NCBI GenBank assembly: GCA_003249255.1 | Contig: QKJP01000031.1 | Span: 1-64,000, forward strand | Origin: Bacteroidales bacterium | GTDB lineage: Bacteria > Bacteroidota > Bacteroidia > Bacteroidales > Marinilabiliaceae | Reading direction: 5' to 3' | DNA: 64,000 nucleotides | Part shown: piece by piece, positions 9,043 to 18,769 of the stretch | Layout: each line of letters starts with the position of its first letter | How positions within the stretch are numbered: position 1 is the stretch's first letter | Position numbers and translations under genes: made by a program | The notes under the pieces: generated by a model | Seen by the model: the letters and a program-made list of their open reading frames with translations, nothing else | The model's database searches: none | What the model was told of the DNA's origin: nothing

Positions 9043-11424
9043 ATGAAAAACATTTTACTATCAATAAGTCTACTCCTCACCATATCAACCCACACATTTA
9101 GTCAAAATGGAGTTCTGAAGGGAATCATCAAAGACGCGTTTACCAATGAGCCGGTGCCCTTTGCAAACATTGTAATTGCCAATACGACTACAGGTACCAC
9201 CTCAGATGATTTAGGAAAATTTGAATTCACAAAGTTACAACCGGGCTTTGTACAACTTCAAATATCTTCCATCGGCTATACCGCAAAAAAAACAGCCGAA
9301 TTCCGCATTTCCAATGTGCGCCCCAATTATGTGGAAATAACACTGGAGTCGAGCACCGAAACACTTGAAGAAGTTAAAGTGAAAGCGGCAGTATATGCTG
9401 TAAAAGCAGAAGCTCCGGTATCATTACGCCGAATTGGTATTGGGCAGATTGAAAAAAGCGCAGGTTCTAACCGCGATATCTCAAAGGTTATTCAAGCCTT
9501 ACCGGGTGTTGGAAGTGCTTCAACCTTTAGAAATGATATTTTTGTGCGAGGGGGTGGTCCTTCTGAAAATCGGTTTTATCTGGATGGCATAGAAATACCT
9601 ACCATCAACCACTTTACTACCCAAGGTGCCTCAGGTGGCCCAACCGGTATTTTAAATACTGATTTCATTCGTGAAGTTGACTTTTACTCCAGTGCTTTTC
9701 CGGCTTCAAAGGGGAACGCACTAAGTTCGGTATTTGAGTTTAAACAAATTGATGTAAAAGATGACAAACCCAGCTACAAAGCTTCATTGGGAGCATCAGA
9801 AATGTCTTTTACCACATTGGCTCCCATTGGTGAAAAAACAGGTTTAATTGCATCGGTTCGTCATTCTTATTTACAGTTTTTATTTGATGCATTAGGATTA
9901 CCATTCTTACCAACATTCACTGATTTTCAGTTCAAGACGAAAACACGCCTCAATACTAAAAATGAAGTTTCGTTTTTAGGCGTGGGTGCTTTAGACCGCT
10001 TTAAACTAAATCCGGAACCGGATCCAAGCGAAGAAAATGCATTTATATTAGGTTACTTACCGGTGAATAATCAATGGAATTATACACTAGGTTCATCCTG
10101 GAAACACTTCTTTGGAAATAGCTACATGACTTTTGTTTTAAGTCGCAACCACCTAAAAAACACAGCTTATAAATATCAAGACAACATTGAAATTCCGGAA
10201 AACTTATTGAGTGATTATTCTTCAGACGAAATCGAAAATAAATTCAGGTTTGAATACACGACCCGCCCCAATAATTACACCATCAATGTTGGAGGTGGAT
10301 TAGAACAAGTGGGCTATTACAACGACACGTATTTAAAAACTTTCAGAAATAACCAACCAGTAGTAATCGATTATGAATCTGATTTAAACTTTGTAAAATG
10401 GTCTACATTTGGATCGGTATCTCATCCATTTTTCGATAAACGACTTACCCTTGCTGCGGGCATAAGAATGGATGCCAATAACTACTCCGGCGACATGAAC
10501 AATTTATTACAGCAAATCAGTCCGAGAGCTTCTGCATCATACAGGTTATTGCCAAAGCTTTTTGTGAATGCAAACGTGGGCAGGTATTATCAAAATCCGG
10601 CTTATACAACCATGGGTTACAGTAGAAATGACGTTCTTGTAAATAAAGAAAATGGATTAAAATACATTCATGCAGATCATTTAGTGGGAGGCATTGAACT
10701 TCGACCAAACACAAGTACACGCATTACCTTTGAAGGATTTTTTAAACAATACAACGATTATCCATTCTCGGTAAAAGACTCGGTTTCTCTAGCCAGTAAG
10801 GGAGGTGACTTTGGTGTATTTGGAGATGAAGAAGTTACTCCAACTTCGACGGGTGAAGCCTTTGGTTTTGAATTTTTATTCAGAACTCAGACAGAAAAAG
10901 GTCTTAATCTGATGGCTGCTTATACTTATGTTAGAAGCGAATTTTCGGATTACAAAGATGAGTTAATTCCATCATCTTGGGATAGCCGCCACTTATTTAC
11001 ACTTACGCTTAACCAAAGTTTTAAACGCAATTGGGACCTTGGCTTAAAATGGCGATATGTAGGTGGATTACCGTATACCCCTTATGACTATAACAAGTCA
11101 ACATTGATTGAGGCCTGGGATGTCAATAACCAACAATATTTAAACTATGCCTTGTTCAACACAGAGCGCTTAGAGCCATTCCACCAGTTGGATATCAGAA
11201 TAGATAAAACATATAATTTTGATAAATGGACGCTTGGATTCTACCTGGATATCCAAAATGTGTATAACAAACAGGCAGATCAACCAGCTACTTTAATTCA
11301 AGGCAGAGATGAAAATGGCAAGGCTTTAATTGATCCTAATGACCCCAATCGCTATGCTTTAAAAGAATTAAACACGACTTCGGGAACTGTTTTACCAACA
11401 ATTGGGTTGATGGTGGAGTTTTAA
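9043..11424 (+). CDS. TonB-dependent outer-membrane receptor with CarboxypepD_reg-like domain
   Basis: 793-residue outer-membrane receptor. A signal peptide (MKNILLSISLLLTISTHTFSQ) is followed by a carboxypeptidase-regulatory-like beta-sandwich (about 24-110; LKGIIKDAFTNEPVPFANI). A plug domain follows (about 130-240; SKVIQALPGVGS, NDIFVRGGGPSENRFYLDGI), then a 22-strand-type barrel ending in Phe (GLMVEF). There is no SusD partner, so it is not a classical Sus pair. The substrate is unknown. It may be transcribed from its own promoter in the 104-base gap shared with the ClC gene. Confidence 0.9.
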   Translation: MKNILLSISLLLTISTHTFSQNGVLKGIIKDAFTNEPVPFANIVIANTTTGTTSDDLGKFEFTKLQPGFVQLQISSIGYTAKKTAEFRISNVRPNYVEITLESSTETLEEVKVKAAVYAVKAEAPVSLRRIGIGQIEKSAGSNRDISKVIQALPGVGSASTFRNDIFVRGGGPSENRFYLDGIEIPTINHFTTQGASGGPTGILNTDFIREVDFYSSAFPASKGNALSSVFEFKQIDVKDDKPSYKASLGASEMSFTTLAPIGEKTGLIASVRHSYLQFLFDALGLPFLPTFTDFQFKTKTRLNTKNEVSFLGVGALDRFKLNPEPDPSEENAFILGYLPVNNQWNYTLGSSWKHFFGNSYMTFVLSRNHLKNTAYKYQDNIEIPENLLSDYSSDEIENKFRFEYTTRPNNYTINVGGGLEQVGYYNDTYLKTFRNNQPVVIDYESDLNFVKWSTFGSVSHPFFDKRLTLAAGIRMDANNYSGDMNNLLQQISPRASASYRLLPKLFVNANVGRYYQNPAYTTMGYSRNDVLVNKENGLKYIHADHLVGGIELRPNTSTRITFEGFFKQYNDYPFSVKDSVSLASKGGDFGVFGDEEVTPTSTGEAFGFEFLFRTQTEKGLNLMAAYTYVRSEFSDYKDELIPSSWDSRHLFTLTLNQSFKRNWDLGLKWRYVGGLPYTPYDYNKSTLIEAWDVNNQQYLNYALFNTERLEPFHQLDIRIDKTYNFDKWTLGFYLDIQNVYNKQADQPATLIQGRDENGKALIDPNDPNRYALKELNTTSGTVLPTIGLMVEF

Positions 11425-11647
11425 TGAGGGATGAGTTGAGGAGTTGCATAATTGAGGAGTTGAATAGGTGTTGATGAGCTACATGAACAATAGACAGGGG
11501 GAGTAAAATGGCGTATATTAAGGTGACAGTTAGATTGAGCATTTTAACAACAAAAGAGCAATTATAAGGTTGTTGATTCAACAGGATATTAGATCTTTTT
11601 TTGATTTAAAGGGCAATAGATTATTAGGAAAGATTCATTTTAATCTC

Positions 11648-12217
11648 ATGAACAAGAAATACTACCATACCAAAGAGTCTGTTGAAGAATATATCCAATT
11701 GACAAAAGATGTTAATGGTCAGCAAATAATTGATCGCTTGAAATGCTTTCTTCCTGAAGGTTCTACACTGCTTGAATTAGGATCTGGTCCGGGAACGGAT
11801 TGGAAAAGTTTAAATGAATGGTATGTCGTTACCGGTTCTGACTACTCCTTAGAGTTTATTCATCATCTTCAAACAAGATTTCCGGAAGGTACATTTATAC
11901 AACTCAATGCCATCACATTAGGAACAGAAAAAACATTTAACGCCATTTACTCCAATAAAGTTCTTCATCATTTAACTGACGAGGAGCTAAAAACATCCAT
12001 TAAAAGGCAATGGGAAATACTTGAACCGGATGGCTTTATCTGCCATTCATTTTGGAAAGGTGAAGGTTCTGAAACATTTAAGGGCATGCTTGTAAATTAT
12101 CACGATGAACAGAAACTAAAAGCATTGTTTGAAGAATATTTTAACCTGATTACAATACATCCATACCAAGAATTTGAGGAGGATGATTCGTTGTATTTAA
12201 TTGCGGAAAAAAGATAG
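11648..12217 (+). CDS. Class I SAM-dependent methyltransferase
   Basis: Small cytosolic methyltransferase of the Methyltransf_11/25 type. The motif I loop is LLELGSGPGTD, followed by an acidic post-I strand (VTGSDYSLEFIHHL), motif II-like FNAIYSNKVLHHLTDEEL and motif III-like LEPDGFICHSFW. I chose ATG 11648 (MNKKYYHTKESVEEY), giving 189 residues. The frame is open from 11570, but the extra 26 residues look unconserved. Substrate unknown. A strong terminator follows at 12290. Confidence 0.82.
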   Translation: MNKKYYHTKESVEEYIQLTKDVNGQQIIDRLKCFLPEGSTLLELGSGPGTDWKSLNEWYVVTGSDYSLEFIHHLQTRFPEGTFIQLNAITLGTEKTFNAIYSNKVLHHLTDEELKTSIKRQWEILEPDGFICHSFWKGEGSETFKGMLVNYHDEQKLKALFEEYFNLITIHPYQEFEEDDSLYLIAEKR

Positions 12218-12289
12218 ACTCGAGTTACAATTACTCGAAAAAAAACATTCAAAAACCAATTGCAATTGCATCCATCTATGCATATACAC

Positions 12290-12318
12290 AAAGCCCGGAA
12301 TTGAAAAATCCGGGCTTT
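12290..12318. terminator. Bidirectional hairpin terminator
   Basis: AAAGCCCGGA (12290-12299) pairs perfectly with TCCGGGCTTT (12309-12318), loop of nine bases. It lies between the stop codons of two convergent genes and has A/T flanks suited to both strands. Confidence 0.85.
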
Positions 12319-12384
12319 CTATTACACTTCAAAAAAACTTACAAAAATAGTTTTCAACTCTTCTATCCCAAAACCGGTTTAATA

Positions 12385-13623
12385 TCACTTACGATACCTA
12401 ACCTTATCAACTAAAACCACCTCTGTGGAATTAAAAATCTTCACCAAATAAAATCCTTCTTTTCCGATTTCTGAAAAATCCAATTGTAGAGATCCACCCA
12501 ATCGCTTTTTGTTCAAAACTATCCTTCCGGCCAAGTCTGTAACCTGAATATAAAAGTCCTCAGCATTATCAAGCCCATCTAAATGAACAAACAATAACCC
12601 ATCGGTTGGGTTGGGAAACAAACGCGAATTCGAAAGAATGGTCTCGTCCACTGCTGTTGCAAATGTAACTTTAACCGGCATTGTACTTTGAGAAACACAA
12701 CCATAGGCATTTTCTGCGACTACTTTTACTTCACCGCCAACAGCACCTGTCCATTGCACAGTAGCAACATGAGCCGAATCACCATTTAGAATGATACCAT
12801 TTTCAGCCTTCCAATGATAATTCACATGATCTTCAAATGCAACAGAATACATTGCAGTGGCACCACAATTTATTTCATCATCGCCAACTATTGGAAATAC
12901 ATTGGGTAAAGGATTAATTGTTACCTCCAACACTTCTGACAAAGCGGTAAATTCTAAATGATCCTCAGAGGCATCATCCCCTTCATCATCTCCCAAAGGC
13001 ATTCCCTTTACTTTGGAACTAATGCTTGCAGAAACACTAGATTCATCCCATCTTACTACAATTCGATTATCAACTTCAGAAAGAACAACTCCTCCGGCTA
13101 CAAACCATTCATACTCTTCAAAAATAGGCTGCACCCAATAGGAACATTCGTCGCCTACACAGGCACTTGCTTCACCTGAAACAACCGGAATATCAGGCGC
13201 AATAACTCTTACTTCATAAGGAATTACAGTAGTAACTCCAGCTTCATCACTTACAGTACAAAGTACTTTTCCACTGCCCACAACATTCCACCTCACCTTT
13301 ACAGAGGATTCTAAAGTGTTAATAACTTCACCTCCTTCAACAGACCAATTGTTAATAGTCACATGGCGATGGGCAGCCGTTTCTCGCCAAACACTTAGGG
13401 TGTAAGTCTTTTCATTACCTAAATAAACTCGACTAGGGCCTTGAATAGCAAAATCCGGATCAGGAATACCAGATGCTTCATTACCAATTTTATCCACTGA
13501 GTACTTTGCACCTTGAGATTCGGGTGGAAATTCAAATTTTTGAATGGTAAAGGTAGAAAGTGTCAATTGGGAGAATAAACTTAAACCATTGACAAAAAAC
13601 AACACCAGGGCTAATGTTTTCAT
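12385..13623 (-). CDS. Secreted PKD-like protein with T9SS type A sorting domain
   Basis: 412 residues. Signal peptide MKTLALVLFFVNGLSLFSQ, then three or four Ig/PKD-like segments (for example GPSRVYLGNEKTYTLSVW, SGEASACVGDECSYWVQP, GDDEINCGATAMYSVAF). The last 80 residues are a T9SS type A sorting domain: LFPNPTDGLLFVHLDG, IQVTDLAGRIV, GFYLVKIFN. No enzyme motif is seen, so it is probably a surface or secreted binding protein. It lies next to the T9SS-sorted cellulase gene but on the opposite strand, so co-regulation is possible but not shown. Confidence 0.8.
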   Translation of the reverse strand: MKTLALVLFFVNGLSLFSQLTLSTFTIQKFEFPPESQGAKYSVDKIGNEASGIPDPDFAIQGPSRVYLGNEKTYTLSVWRETAAHRHVTINNWSVEGGEVINTLESSVKVRWNVVGSGKVLCTVSDEAGVTTVIPYEVRVIAPDIPVVSGEASACVGDECSYWVQPIFEEYEWFVAGGVVLSEVDNRIVVRWDESSVSASISSKVKGMPLGDDEGDDASEDHLEFTALSEVLEVTINPLPNVFPIVGDDEINCGATAMYSVAFEDHVNYHWKAENGIILNGDSAHVATVQWTGAVGGEVKVVAENAYGCVSQSTMPVKVTFATAVDETILSNSRLFPNPTDGLLFVHLDGLDNAEDFYIQVTDLAGRIVLNKKRLGGSLQLDFSEIGKEGFYLVKIFNSTEVVLVDKVRYRK

Positions 13624-13810
13624 TTTAAAAGATTTTGAGGTTTAGAATACAAAACTAACAAATTTTAAAATTCAACTCAACACTAACTTTCTTTGAACAG
13701 ATTTCCATAATATTCGAATTCCAATCTAGGGTACTTCTGCTTTCTTATGTCTATTATCTAAAACTAAAAAACTAATGCCACTGGCTTTTCTAAAAATCAA
13801 AAACAAGAAC

Positions 13811-15568
13811 ATGCGTTACTCAGTATTAACAAGCATTTTAATTTCCTTCTTCACACTTAGCACTTTTGCAAACGAACCATCTGATTACAATGAAGCCATG
13901 CGCATGGCTGTAAAATTCTTTGGTGGTCAGCGATGCGGGAATACACACAACTGGTTATTAAAAGAAAATGATGCCATTACGGTAGATAAAACTTGTCACC
14001 TTTTAGATTCATATAAAGGCCACGATTTATCAGGTGGATGGCACGACTGTGGTGACCACATAAAAGTAGCTCACACAATGGGTTACGCAGCAGTTTGTAT
14101 GTTAACTTCTTACGACATTTGGCCGAAAGCTTTTGAAGATCATCACAGCCAAACTTATGGTGAAGCCAATGGTATACCTGATGTTTTAGATGAAGTTAAA
14201 GTAGCAACCGATTTCTTCATGAAATCGTTAGTAAATGGCGAATTTGTATTTTACGTGGGACGTGGAGGCAAAGACCATACACGCTGGATTACTTCTGCCC
14301 TTCAATCTACTCTTGGTGAAGAAAACGGTGGAAACCCTCGTGAGTGTACAGCCACATCAACCGGAGGTGGTTGGCAAGCTATGAACTATGCTTCATCTTT
14401 AGCATTAATGAGTCTATATTACCCAAACAAAGACTATGCTGACCAATGTTTGGTTGCAGCAAAAGAGTTATATGAATATGCATTAACTCACCGTCCAATC
14501 GACGGTGTATATTGCGACGGCTTTTACGGACCAGGTAATTCCAACATCAAAGATGAATATGCGCTTGCTGGTGCTATAATGTACAAAGTTACCGGTGAGG
14601 AAAAATATAAAACCAATGCCATCAACGAAATAAATGGCTTATGGGAATCCAACTCACCATTAGCATGGGATACAGTAGCAGACATCATGTACTACTACAT
14701 TACAGTTATGGATCCAACCGTTACTAATGGAAGTGGGTCTTGGGGAAGCATGTTCGCTTTTCTTGAAAAAAATACCGGAAAAATCATGGATAATGCCAAT
14801 GAATATGGTATTCCATGGAATTGGTTTAGCAGCAAGTGGGGTACCAATAAGTTAGCCTCAGGTTGTGCATTTTCTTTAGCACTATATGCGAAACTTATTG
14901 ATGATGGCATTGTTAAGCCAGAAAATGACAAGTCGGCTCAGGCTTTAGCTCAAAATGAGAAAATTGTGAATTACATGCTTGGTGACAATGAGTTTAAACA
15001 TCCGTTTATTCATGGTTTCAAAGGTGACATGTATTGCCGTATTCACCACCGAAATGCCATGGGTAGAGATGACAATCCTCCTTCTGAGATAAAAAACACA
15101 GCTCCATTTAAATTTGCCAGCGGAGGTCTAATTGGTGGACCCACTGCCGAAGGAAGCTTTAGCAACATGATTGAAGATGCCGACCTTTTTATGGAAACTG
15201 AAGGTGGATGTGATTACAATGCCCCCTTTATTGGCGCCCTTGCGAATGTAGTGGCCAGCAAAACACCACATTCAACGCCTGTAGACATCTATCAGCAAAC
15301 CAACCATAACGAATCTATTATGTTACAAGTTTATCCAAATCCAATCAAGGAAGAAATGTCTATTAACATTCTATCTTCGACAGAACCTGTTACCAAAGCA
15401 TTGGTATATAACATGAATGGTCAAACCGTGAAACGTTTTAACACAAACGATTTATCAAACAGTAAGACCGTTACTTGGAATACCAACGAATTAACCCCTG
15501 GAACATACTTATTGCAAGTTTCTACAAAAAATCAAATGATCACAAAAAAATTAGTTTTTATTAAATAG
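13811..15568 (+). CDS. Glycoside hydrolase family 9 endoglucanase, T9SS-sorted
   Basis: Inverting beta-1,4-glucanase of family GH9, secreted. From ATG 13811 the protein has 585 residues and a clean signal peptide (MRYSVLTSILISFFTLSTFA); an in-frame ATG at 13775 is less likely. GH9 signatures are present: SGGWHDCGDHIKVAHTMGYA (the usual DAGD reads DCGD), RIHHRNAMG for the substrate-binding His/Arg, and EDADLFMETEGGCDYNAPF carrying the probable catalytic Glu. The catalytic (alpha/alpha)6 domain starts almost at the mature N-terminus, with no Ig-like or CBM domain. The last 80 residues are a T9SS type A domain (VYPNPIKEEMSINI; ELTPGTYLLQVSTKNQMITK). It suggests cellulose or beta-glucan use. Confidence 0.92.
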   Translation: MRYSVLTSILISFFTLSTFANEPSDYNEAMRMAVKFFGGQRCGNTHNWLLKENDAITVDKTCHLLDSYKGHDLSGGWHDCGDHIKVAHTMGYAAVCMLTSYDIWPKAFEDHHSQTYGEANGIPDVLDEVKVATDFFMKSLVNGEFVFYVGRGGKDHTRWITSALQSTLGEENGGNPRECTATSTGGGWQAMNYASSLALMSLYYPNKDYADQCLVAAKELYEYALTHRPIDGVYCDGFYGPGNSNIKDEYALAGAIMYKVTGEEKYKTNAINEINGLWESNSPLAWDTVADIMYYYITVMDPTVTNGSGSWGSMFAFLEKNTGKIMDNANEYGIPWNWFSSKWGTNKLASGCAFSLALYAKLIDDGIVKPENDKSAQALAQNEKIVNYMLGDNEFKHPFIHGFKGDMYCRIHHRNAMGRDDNPPSEIKNTAPFKFASGGLIGGPTAEGSFSNMIEDADLFMETEGGCDYNAPFIGALANVVASKTPHSTPVDIYQQTNHNESIMLQVYPNPIKEEMSINILSSTEPVTKALVYNMNGQTVKRFNTNDLSNSKTVTWNTNELTPGTYLLQVSTKNQMITKKLVFIK

Positions 15569-15603
15569 CATTGTTAGTTAGTAATAGTACAGTTAGTTAG
15601 CCT

Positions 15604-15646
15604 AAAAACGCTAGATTAATTCCCCCTGAATTAACTAGCGTTTTTT
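15604..15646 (+). terminator. Rho-independent terminator of the GH9 gene
   Basis: AACGCTAG (ending at 15614) pairs with CTAGCGTT, with an inner TTAATT/AATTAA stem, and is followed by TTTTTT. It lies 36 bases after the stop. Confidence 0.8.
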
Positions 15647-15771
15647 CTATTTGTTTCCACAGATAAGAACTAATTATCAAACAGCGCTGCCACCTCAAAT
15701 GTCTTTTTATTATCCTTGTTTTAGTATACTTTCACGGCTCATTGAAAGATTTGAATAAAAATTTGGTAGTA

Positions 15772-16926
15772 ATGACCTTAAAAAGAGATTCCAACCCTTT
15801 CCTACTCAACTTTACCATAGGCATCTTATTAGTTGCATTAGCCATTAGAGCCGGGGCATCTTATGAATGGATTAAACCTTCCAGAGATCCGCAATTTCTT
15901 TTATTAAACGAACTACAAAGCAGCTTTCCACAAGCGAATACCTATCATTTTGATAAACATCAGGTCATTCACCTTCAGGACTCTTTAGGTAAAACAATCG
16001 CTTCAGGCTTAATAAGTTCACATTTCAAAACCAGTCAGGAAGGCTATGGAGGTAAGGTGCCATTGTTTATTGAAATAAATAAGGGTCGCATCCAGCAAAT
16101 ACACTTACTCAGGCACTCGGAAACAAAAGAGTATATCGACCATCTAAATGATGTTCACTTTTTAAAATCATGGAACAACCTTAATGTGGAAAACTCAGTT
16201 TTAAGGCATCAGGTTGATGCCGTTACGGGTGCCACATATAGCAGTGAAGCCATTATAGGAGGAGTAAATGAAACTTTTGCCCAATACTTTTCGATCAAAG
16301 CAGCTAATAAGATCAAATGGCAACGGGTATTACAAATTTCATTAACCATTCTCTTACTGATAAGTGGCATAACCCAACTGTTTTTAAAGACAACTAAAAA
16401 ACTTTACTTCTGGCATTTATTATTCGTACTGTTAATAATGGGCCTATGGACTAAAAAAATGCTTTCGGCAGAATTATTTTACAGCTATATAAAAACAGGC
16501 CCATCAACAAGTAGCCACATCGAATTAACAATTATTCTGTTTGCAACAATTGCACTTCAACTTATGGGTAAAAAGAGTTTTTATTGTACGTACTTATGCC
16601 CAATGGGTGCCCTTCAAGTTTTTAGCAGCAAACTATCTCCATTCAAAAAAAGAAGCTTTCCTAAAAAAGTTTTAAGCATCGAGTTAAGGTTAATTTATCT
16701 CACGTTTATTTGGTCTTGCCTCATTTTAGGCATTAGCCTTCCGCTTTACAATCTGGAACCTTTTATGGCATTCTCCTTTAAAGTAGCCGGTGGATTAATG
16801 ATAGGCAGTGGAGGTTTAATCATATTGCTTTCACTTTTCTTTAACCGTCCGTGGTGTCATTTATGCCCTACGGGCTGTGCCTTAAATACGATTCAATCAC
16901 TTAAAAGAAAAGCTTCTGGCCTCTAG
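15772..16926 (+). CDS. FMN-binding (flavinylated) membrane protein with NosR-like 4Fe-4S motifs
   Basis: Membrane electron-transfer protein of the NosR/RnfG-like type. After an N-terminal membrane segment (FTIGILLVALAIRAGA), an extracytoplasmic FMN_bind domain carries DAVTGATYSSEAI, the DxxTGAT motif whose Thr is flavinylated by ApbE. Five membrane segments follow, with CTYLCPMGAL and CHLCPTGCAL as [Fe-S]-type cysteine motifs. ATG 15772 is preferred to an upstream TTG at 15742. The next gene encodes a flavin-domain fusion protein, hinting at a shared role in redox export. The partner and electron acceptor are unknown. Confidence 0.85.
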   Translation: MTLKRDSNPFLLNFTIGILLVALAIRAGASYEWIKPSRDPQFLLLNELQSSFPQANTYHFDKHQVIHLQDSLGKTIASGLISSHFKTSQEGYGGKVPLFIEINKGRIQQIHLLRHSETKEYIDHLNDVHFLKSWNNLNVENSVLRHQVDAVTGATYSSEAIIGGVNETFAQYFSIKAANKIKWQRVLQISLTILLLISGITQLFLKTTKKLYFWHLLFVLLIMGLWTKKMLSAELFYSYIKTGPSTSSHIELTIILFATIALQLMGKKSFYCTYLCPMGALQVFSSKLSPFKKRSFPKKVLSIELRLIYLTFIWSCLILGISLPLYNLEPFMAFSFKVAGGLMIGSGGLIILLSLFFNRPWCHLCPTGCALNTIQSLKRKASGL

Positions 16927-17219
16927 TCTTTTAGAAGTGAGTAGTGAGATGTGAGTAGTGAGTTTGTTTCACAAGAACTTCATATTCACAAAAATGACAT
17001 TTCTTTTAGATAAATGTTATTCATGTGCTGATGTGCAAATGCGACAATGTGCAAATTAAGTCTTTAATTATTCACTGATTAGCAATTGCAAAAGCACCAT
17101 ACTTGACTAGCTAACTTTAATTGTTACACAGAAGCTGCTAGCTTCCAGCCAAGTCTTTATTACAAACATAGATTTCGTATTTTGTAAAAAATTAGCTTTA
17201 AAAACAAATAATAAAACCC
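16927..17219. repeat. Intergenic short-period repeats
   Basis: It starts with a degenerate GTGAGTAGTGAGATGTGAGTAGTGAG run (16936-16964). An ATGTGCTGATGTGCAAAT-type run follows near 17022-17059. No gene; presumably the promoter of the following gene is near 17170-17219. Confidence 0.5.
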
Positions 17220-18500
17220 ATGAAAAATAAAGCTCAAGTGCTCAATATCCTTTTAGCCATTATAATTGCCGTATTAGTTTATCAAATCACTGAGTTAGAA
17301 ACTGAAACAGAAACAAAAAGTACCTTGATAGTATCAAATGATACTATCAGCACTAGCACTCTAGCATCCACATCAGAAAAAAAATCGGTAGGTGTGAGAG
17401 GCCACATCATGCCCAAACCGGCATTGGTTATAGGATCTTACGGAAAAGACGGCATGCCTAACATGATGGCAGCAGCCTGGGCAGGCATTTGTAACTCCAA
17501 CCCTTTAAGCATTGCAGTTTCGATCCGTCGTAGCCGTTTAAGCTTTGAAAACATTATGCACCACAAGTGTTTTACGGTAAATGTCCCTTCGGTAAAACAT
17601 GTGGCAGTAGTTGATTATGTAGGTATGATATCTGGCCATGATGAAAATAAGTTTGAAAAACTAGACCTAACTCCCACCAAAGGCGAATTTATAGATGCAC
17701 CTTACATTGAAGAATTCCCAATAGTGATAGAATGTGAGGTCACAGACTCTTTTGATTTAGGATCACATGTACAGTTTATCGGAAAGGTTATTGATACGAA
17801 AGTCAACCAGAATTTAATCAAAAGCAATGGATACGTTGACATTGAAAAACTTCAACCTCTTATTTTCGAAGAAGAGTTTTACTATTCTTTTGGCATAGCG
17901 GTAGCTCAACCTTGGGATGCCCACAAATTATTTATCGACAGCCTAAAACCTAAGTTTATGCCTAAAAATTATGAGAATGCAACAATTGCCAATATTCATG
18001 AACGAAAATCGGTACGCCACTTCACCACCAAAAGTGTAAGTAAAGAACAATTAGAAACCCTAGTAAAAGCAGGCATGGCCGCACCTACTGCCATGAATAA
18101 ACAACCATGGGCTTTTATTGCTAGCACAGACCGGAAACTTCTTGACCAATTGGCCGAAGAATTACCCCATGCCAAAATGTTGTTTGAAGCAACAAGTGCC
18201 ATTACGGTATGTGGAGATTTGACAAAAACCATGGAAGGCAAAAGCAGCGAATATTGGATACAGGATTGCTCTGCTGCAACGCAAAATATTTTATTAGCCG
18301 TTGAATCAATGGGACTTGGTGCTGTATGGACAGGTGTTTACCCAAATGAGGAACGCATACAAATGGTAAAAAAATTATTGAATTTACCGGATCACATCGT
18401 ACCACTTTGTGTAATTCCAATCGGCTATTCTACCGGCGAAGACAAACCTAAAGACAAGTGGAAAGAAGAAAACCTTAAATGGGAGAAGTGGGGGAATTAA
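17220..18500 (+). CDS. Flavoredoxin/flavin reductase-like domain fused to nitroreductase
   Basis: 426 residues joining two flavoprotein domains. Residues 1-25 are a hydrophobic anchor or signal (VLNILLAIIIAVLVYQI). About 50-235 is a flavin reductase-like/flavoredoxin split barrel (GHIMPKPALVIGSYGKDG, MMAAAWAGICNSNP, HKCFTVNVPS). About 255-426 is a nitroreductase domain (IHERKSVRHFTTKSVSKEQL, AAPTAMNKQPWAF, SMGLGAVWTGVYPNE, IPIGY). Both domains normally bind FMN. The N-terminal hydrophobic segment suggests membrane attachment or export, which is unusual for nitroreductases. It follows the flavinylated FMN/4Fe-4S membrane protein by about 290 bases, same strand. Electron donor and substrate are unknown. 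Confidence 0.85.
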   Translation: MKNKAQVLNILLAIIIAVLVYQITELETETETKSTLIVSNDTISTSTLASTSEKKSVGVRGHIMPKPALVIGSYGKDGMPNMMAAAWAGICNSNPLSIAVSIRRSRLSFENIMHHKCFTVNVPSVKHVAVVDYVGMISGHDENKFEKLDLTPTKGEFIDAPYIEEFPIVIECEVTDSFDLGSHVQFIGKVIDTKVNQNLIKSNGYVDIEKLQPLIFEEEFYYSFGIAVAQPWDAHKLFIDSLKPKFMPKNYENATIANIHERKSVRHFTTKSVSKEQLETLVKAGMAAPTAMNKQPWAFIASTDRKLLDQLAEELPHAKMLFEATSAITVCGDLTKTMEGKSSEYWIQDCSAATQNILLAVESMGLGAVWTGVYPNEERIQMVKKLLNLPDHIVPLCVIPIGYSTGEDKPKDKWKEENLKWEKWGN

Positions 18501-18533
18501 GGTGGAAATGGTTTAATTAGAAAATGTGGAAAT

Positions 18534-18590
18534 GTGCTGATTGGTTGATGTGCTGATTGGTTGATGTGCTGATTGGTTGATGTGCTGATT
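18534..18590 (+). repeat. 16-bp tandem repeat, 3.6 units
   Basis: The unit GTGCTGATTGGTTGAT occurs three times exactly (18534, 18550, 18566), with a partial fourth. It follows the nitroreductase fusion gene and is continued by TAATTGTTTAATTG-like runs (about 18615-18660). Units are contiguous, so this is not a CRISPR. Confidence 0.95.
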
Positions 18591-18769
18591 TAACATACTT
18601 CGGTAGCATGCCGTGTTGTCCTTTTGTCTAATTGTTTAATTGTCCATTTGCTTAATTGATAAAATATTGTGAAAAGCACTTTTCAAAGACCTACAATTAG
18701 ACTACTCAACACCTAAACCCCCTAACAACTAAACACCTCCGCAATTTTTCACCAAACAAATCACCAAAC

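Noticed and set aside
11336-11581. 81-codon minus-strand frame at the end of the TonB receptor gene
   Set aside because: It is antisense to the receptor end and to a TTGAGGAGTTG-type repeat; its MQLLNSSL text is just the repeat translated.
18534-18590. Possible CRISPR array
   Set aside because: The units are contiguous with no spacers, so it is a simple tandem repeat.
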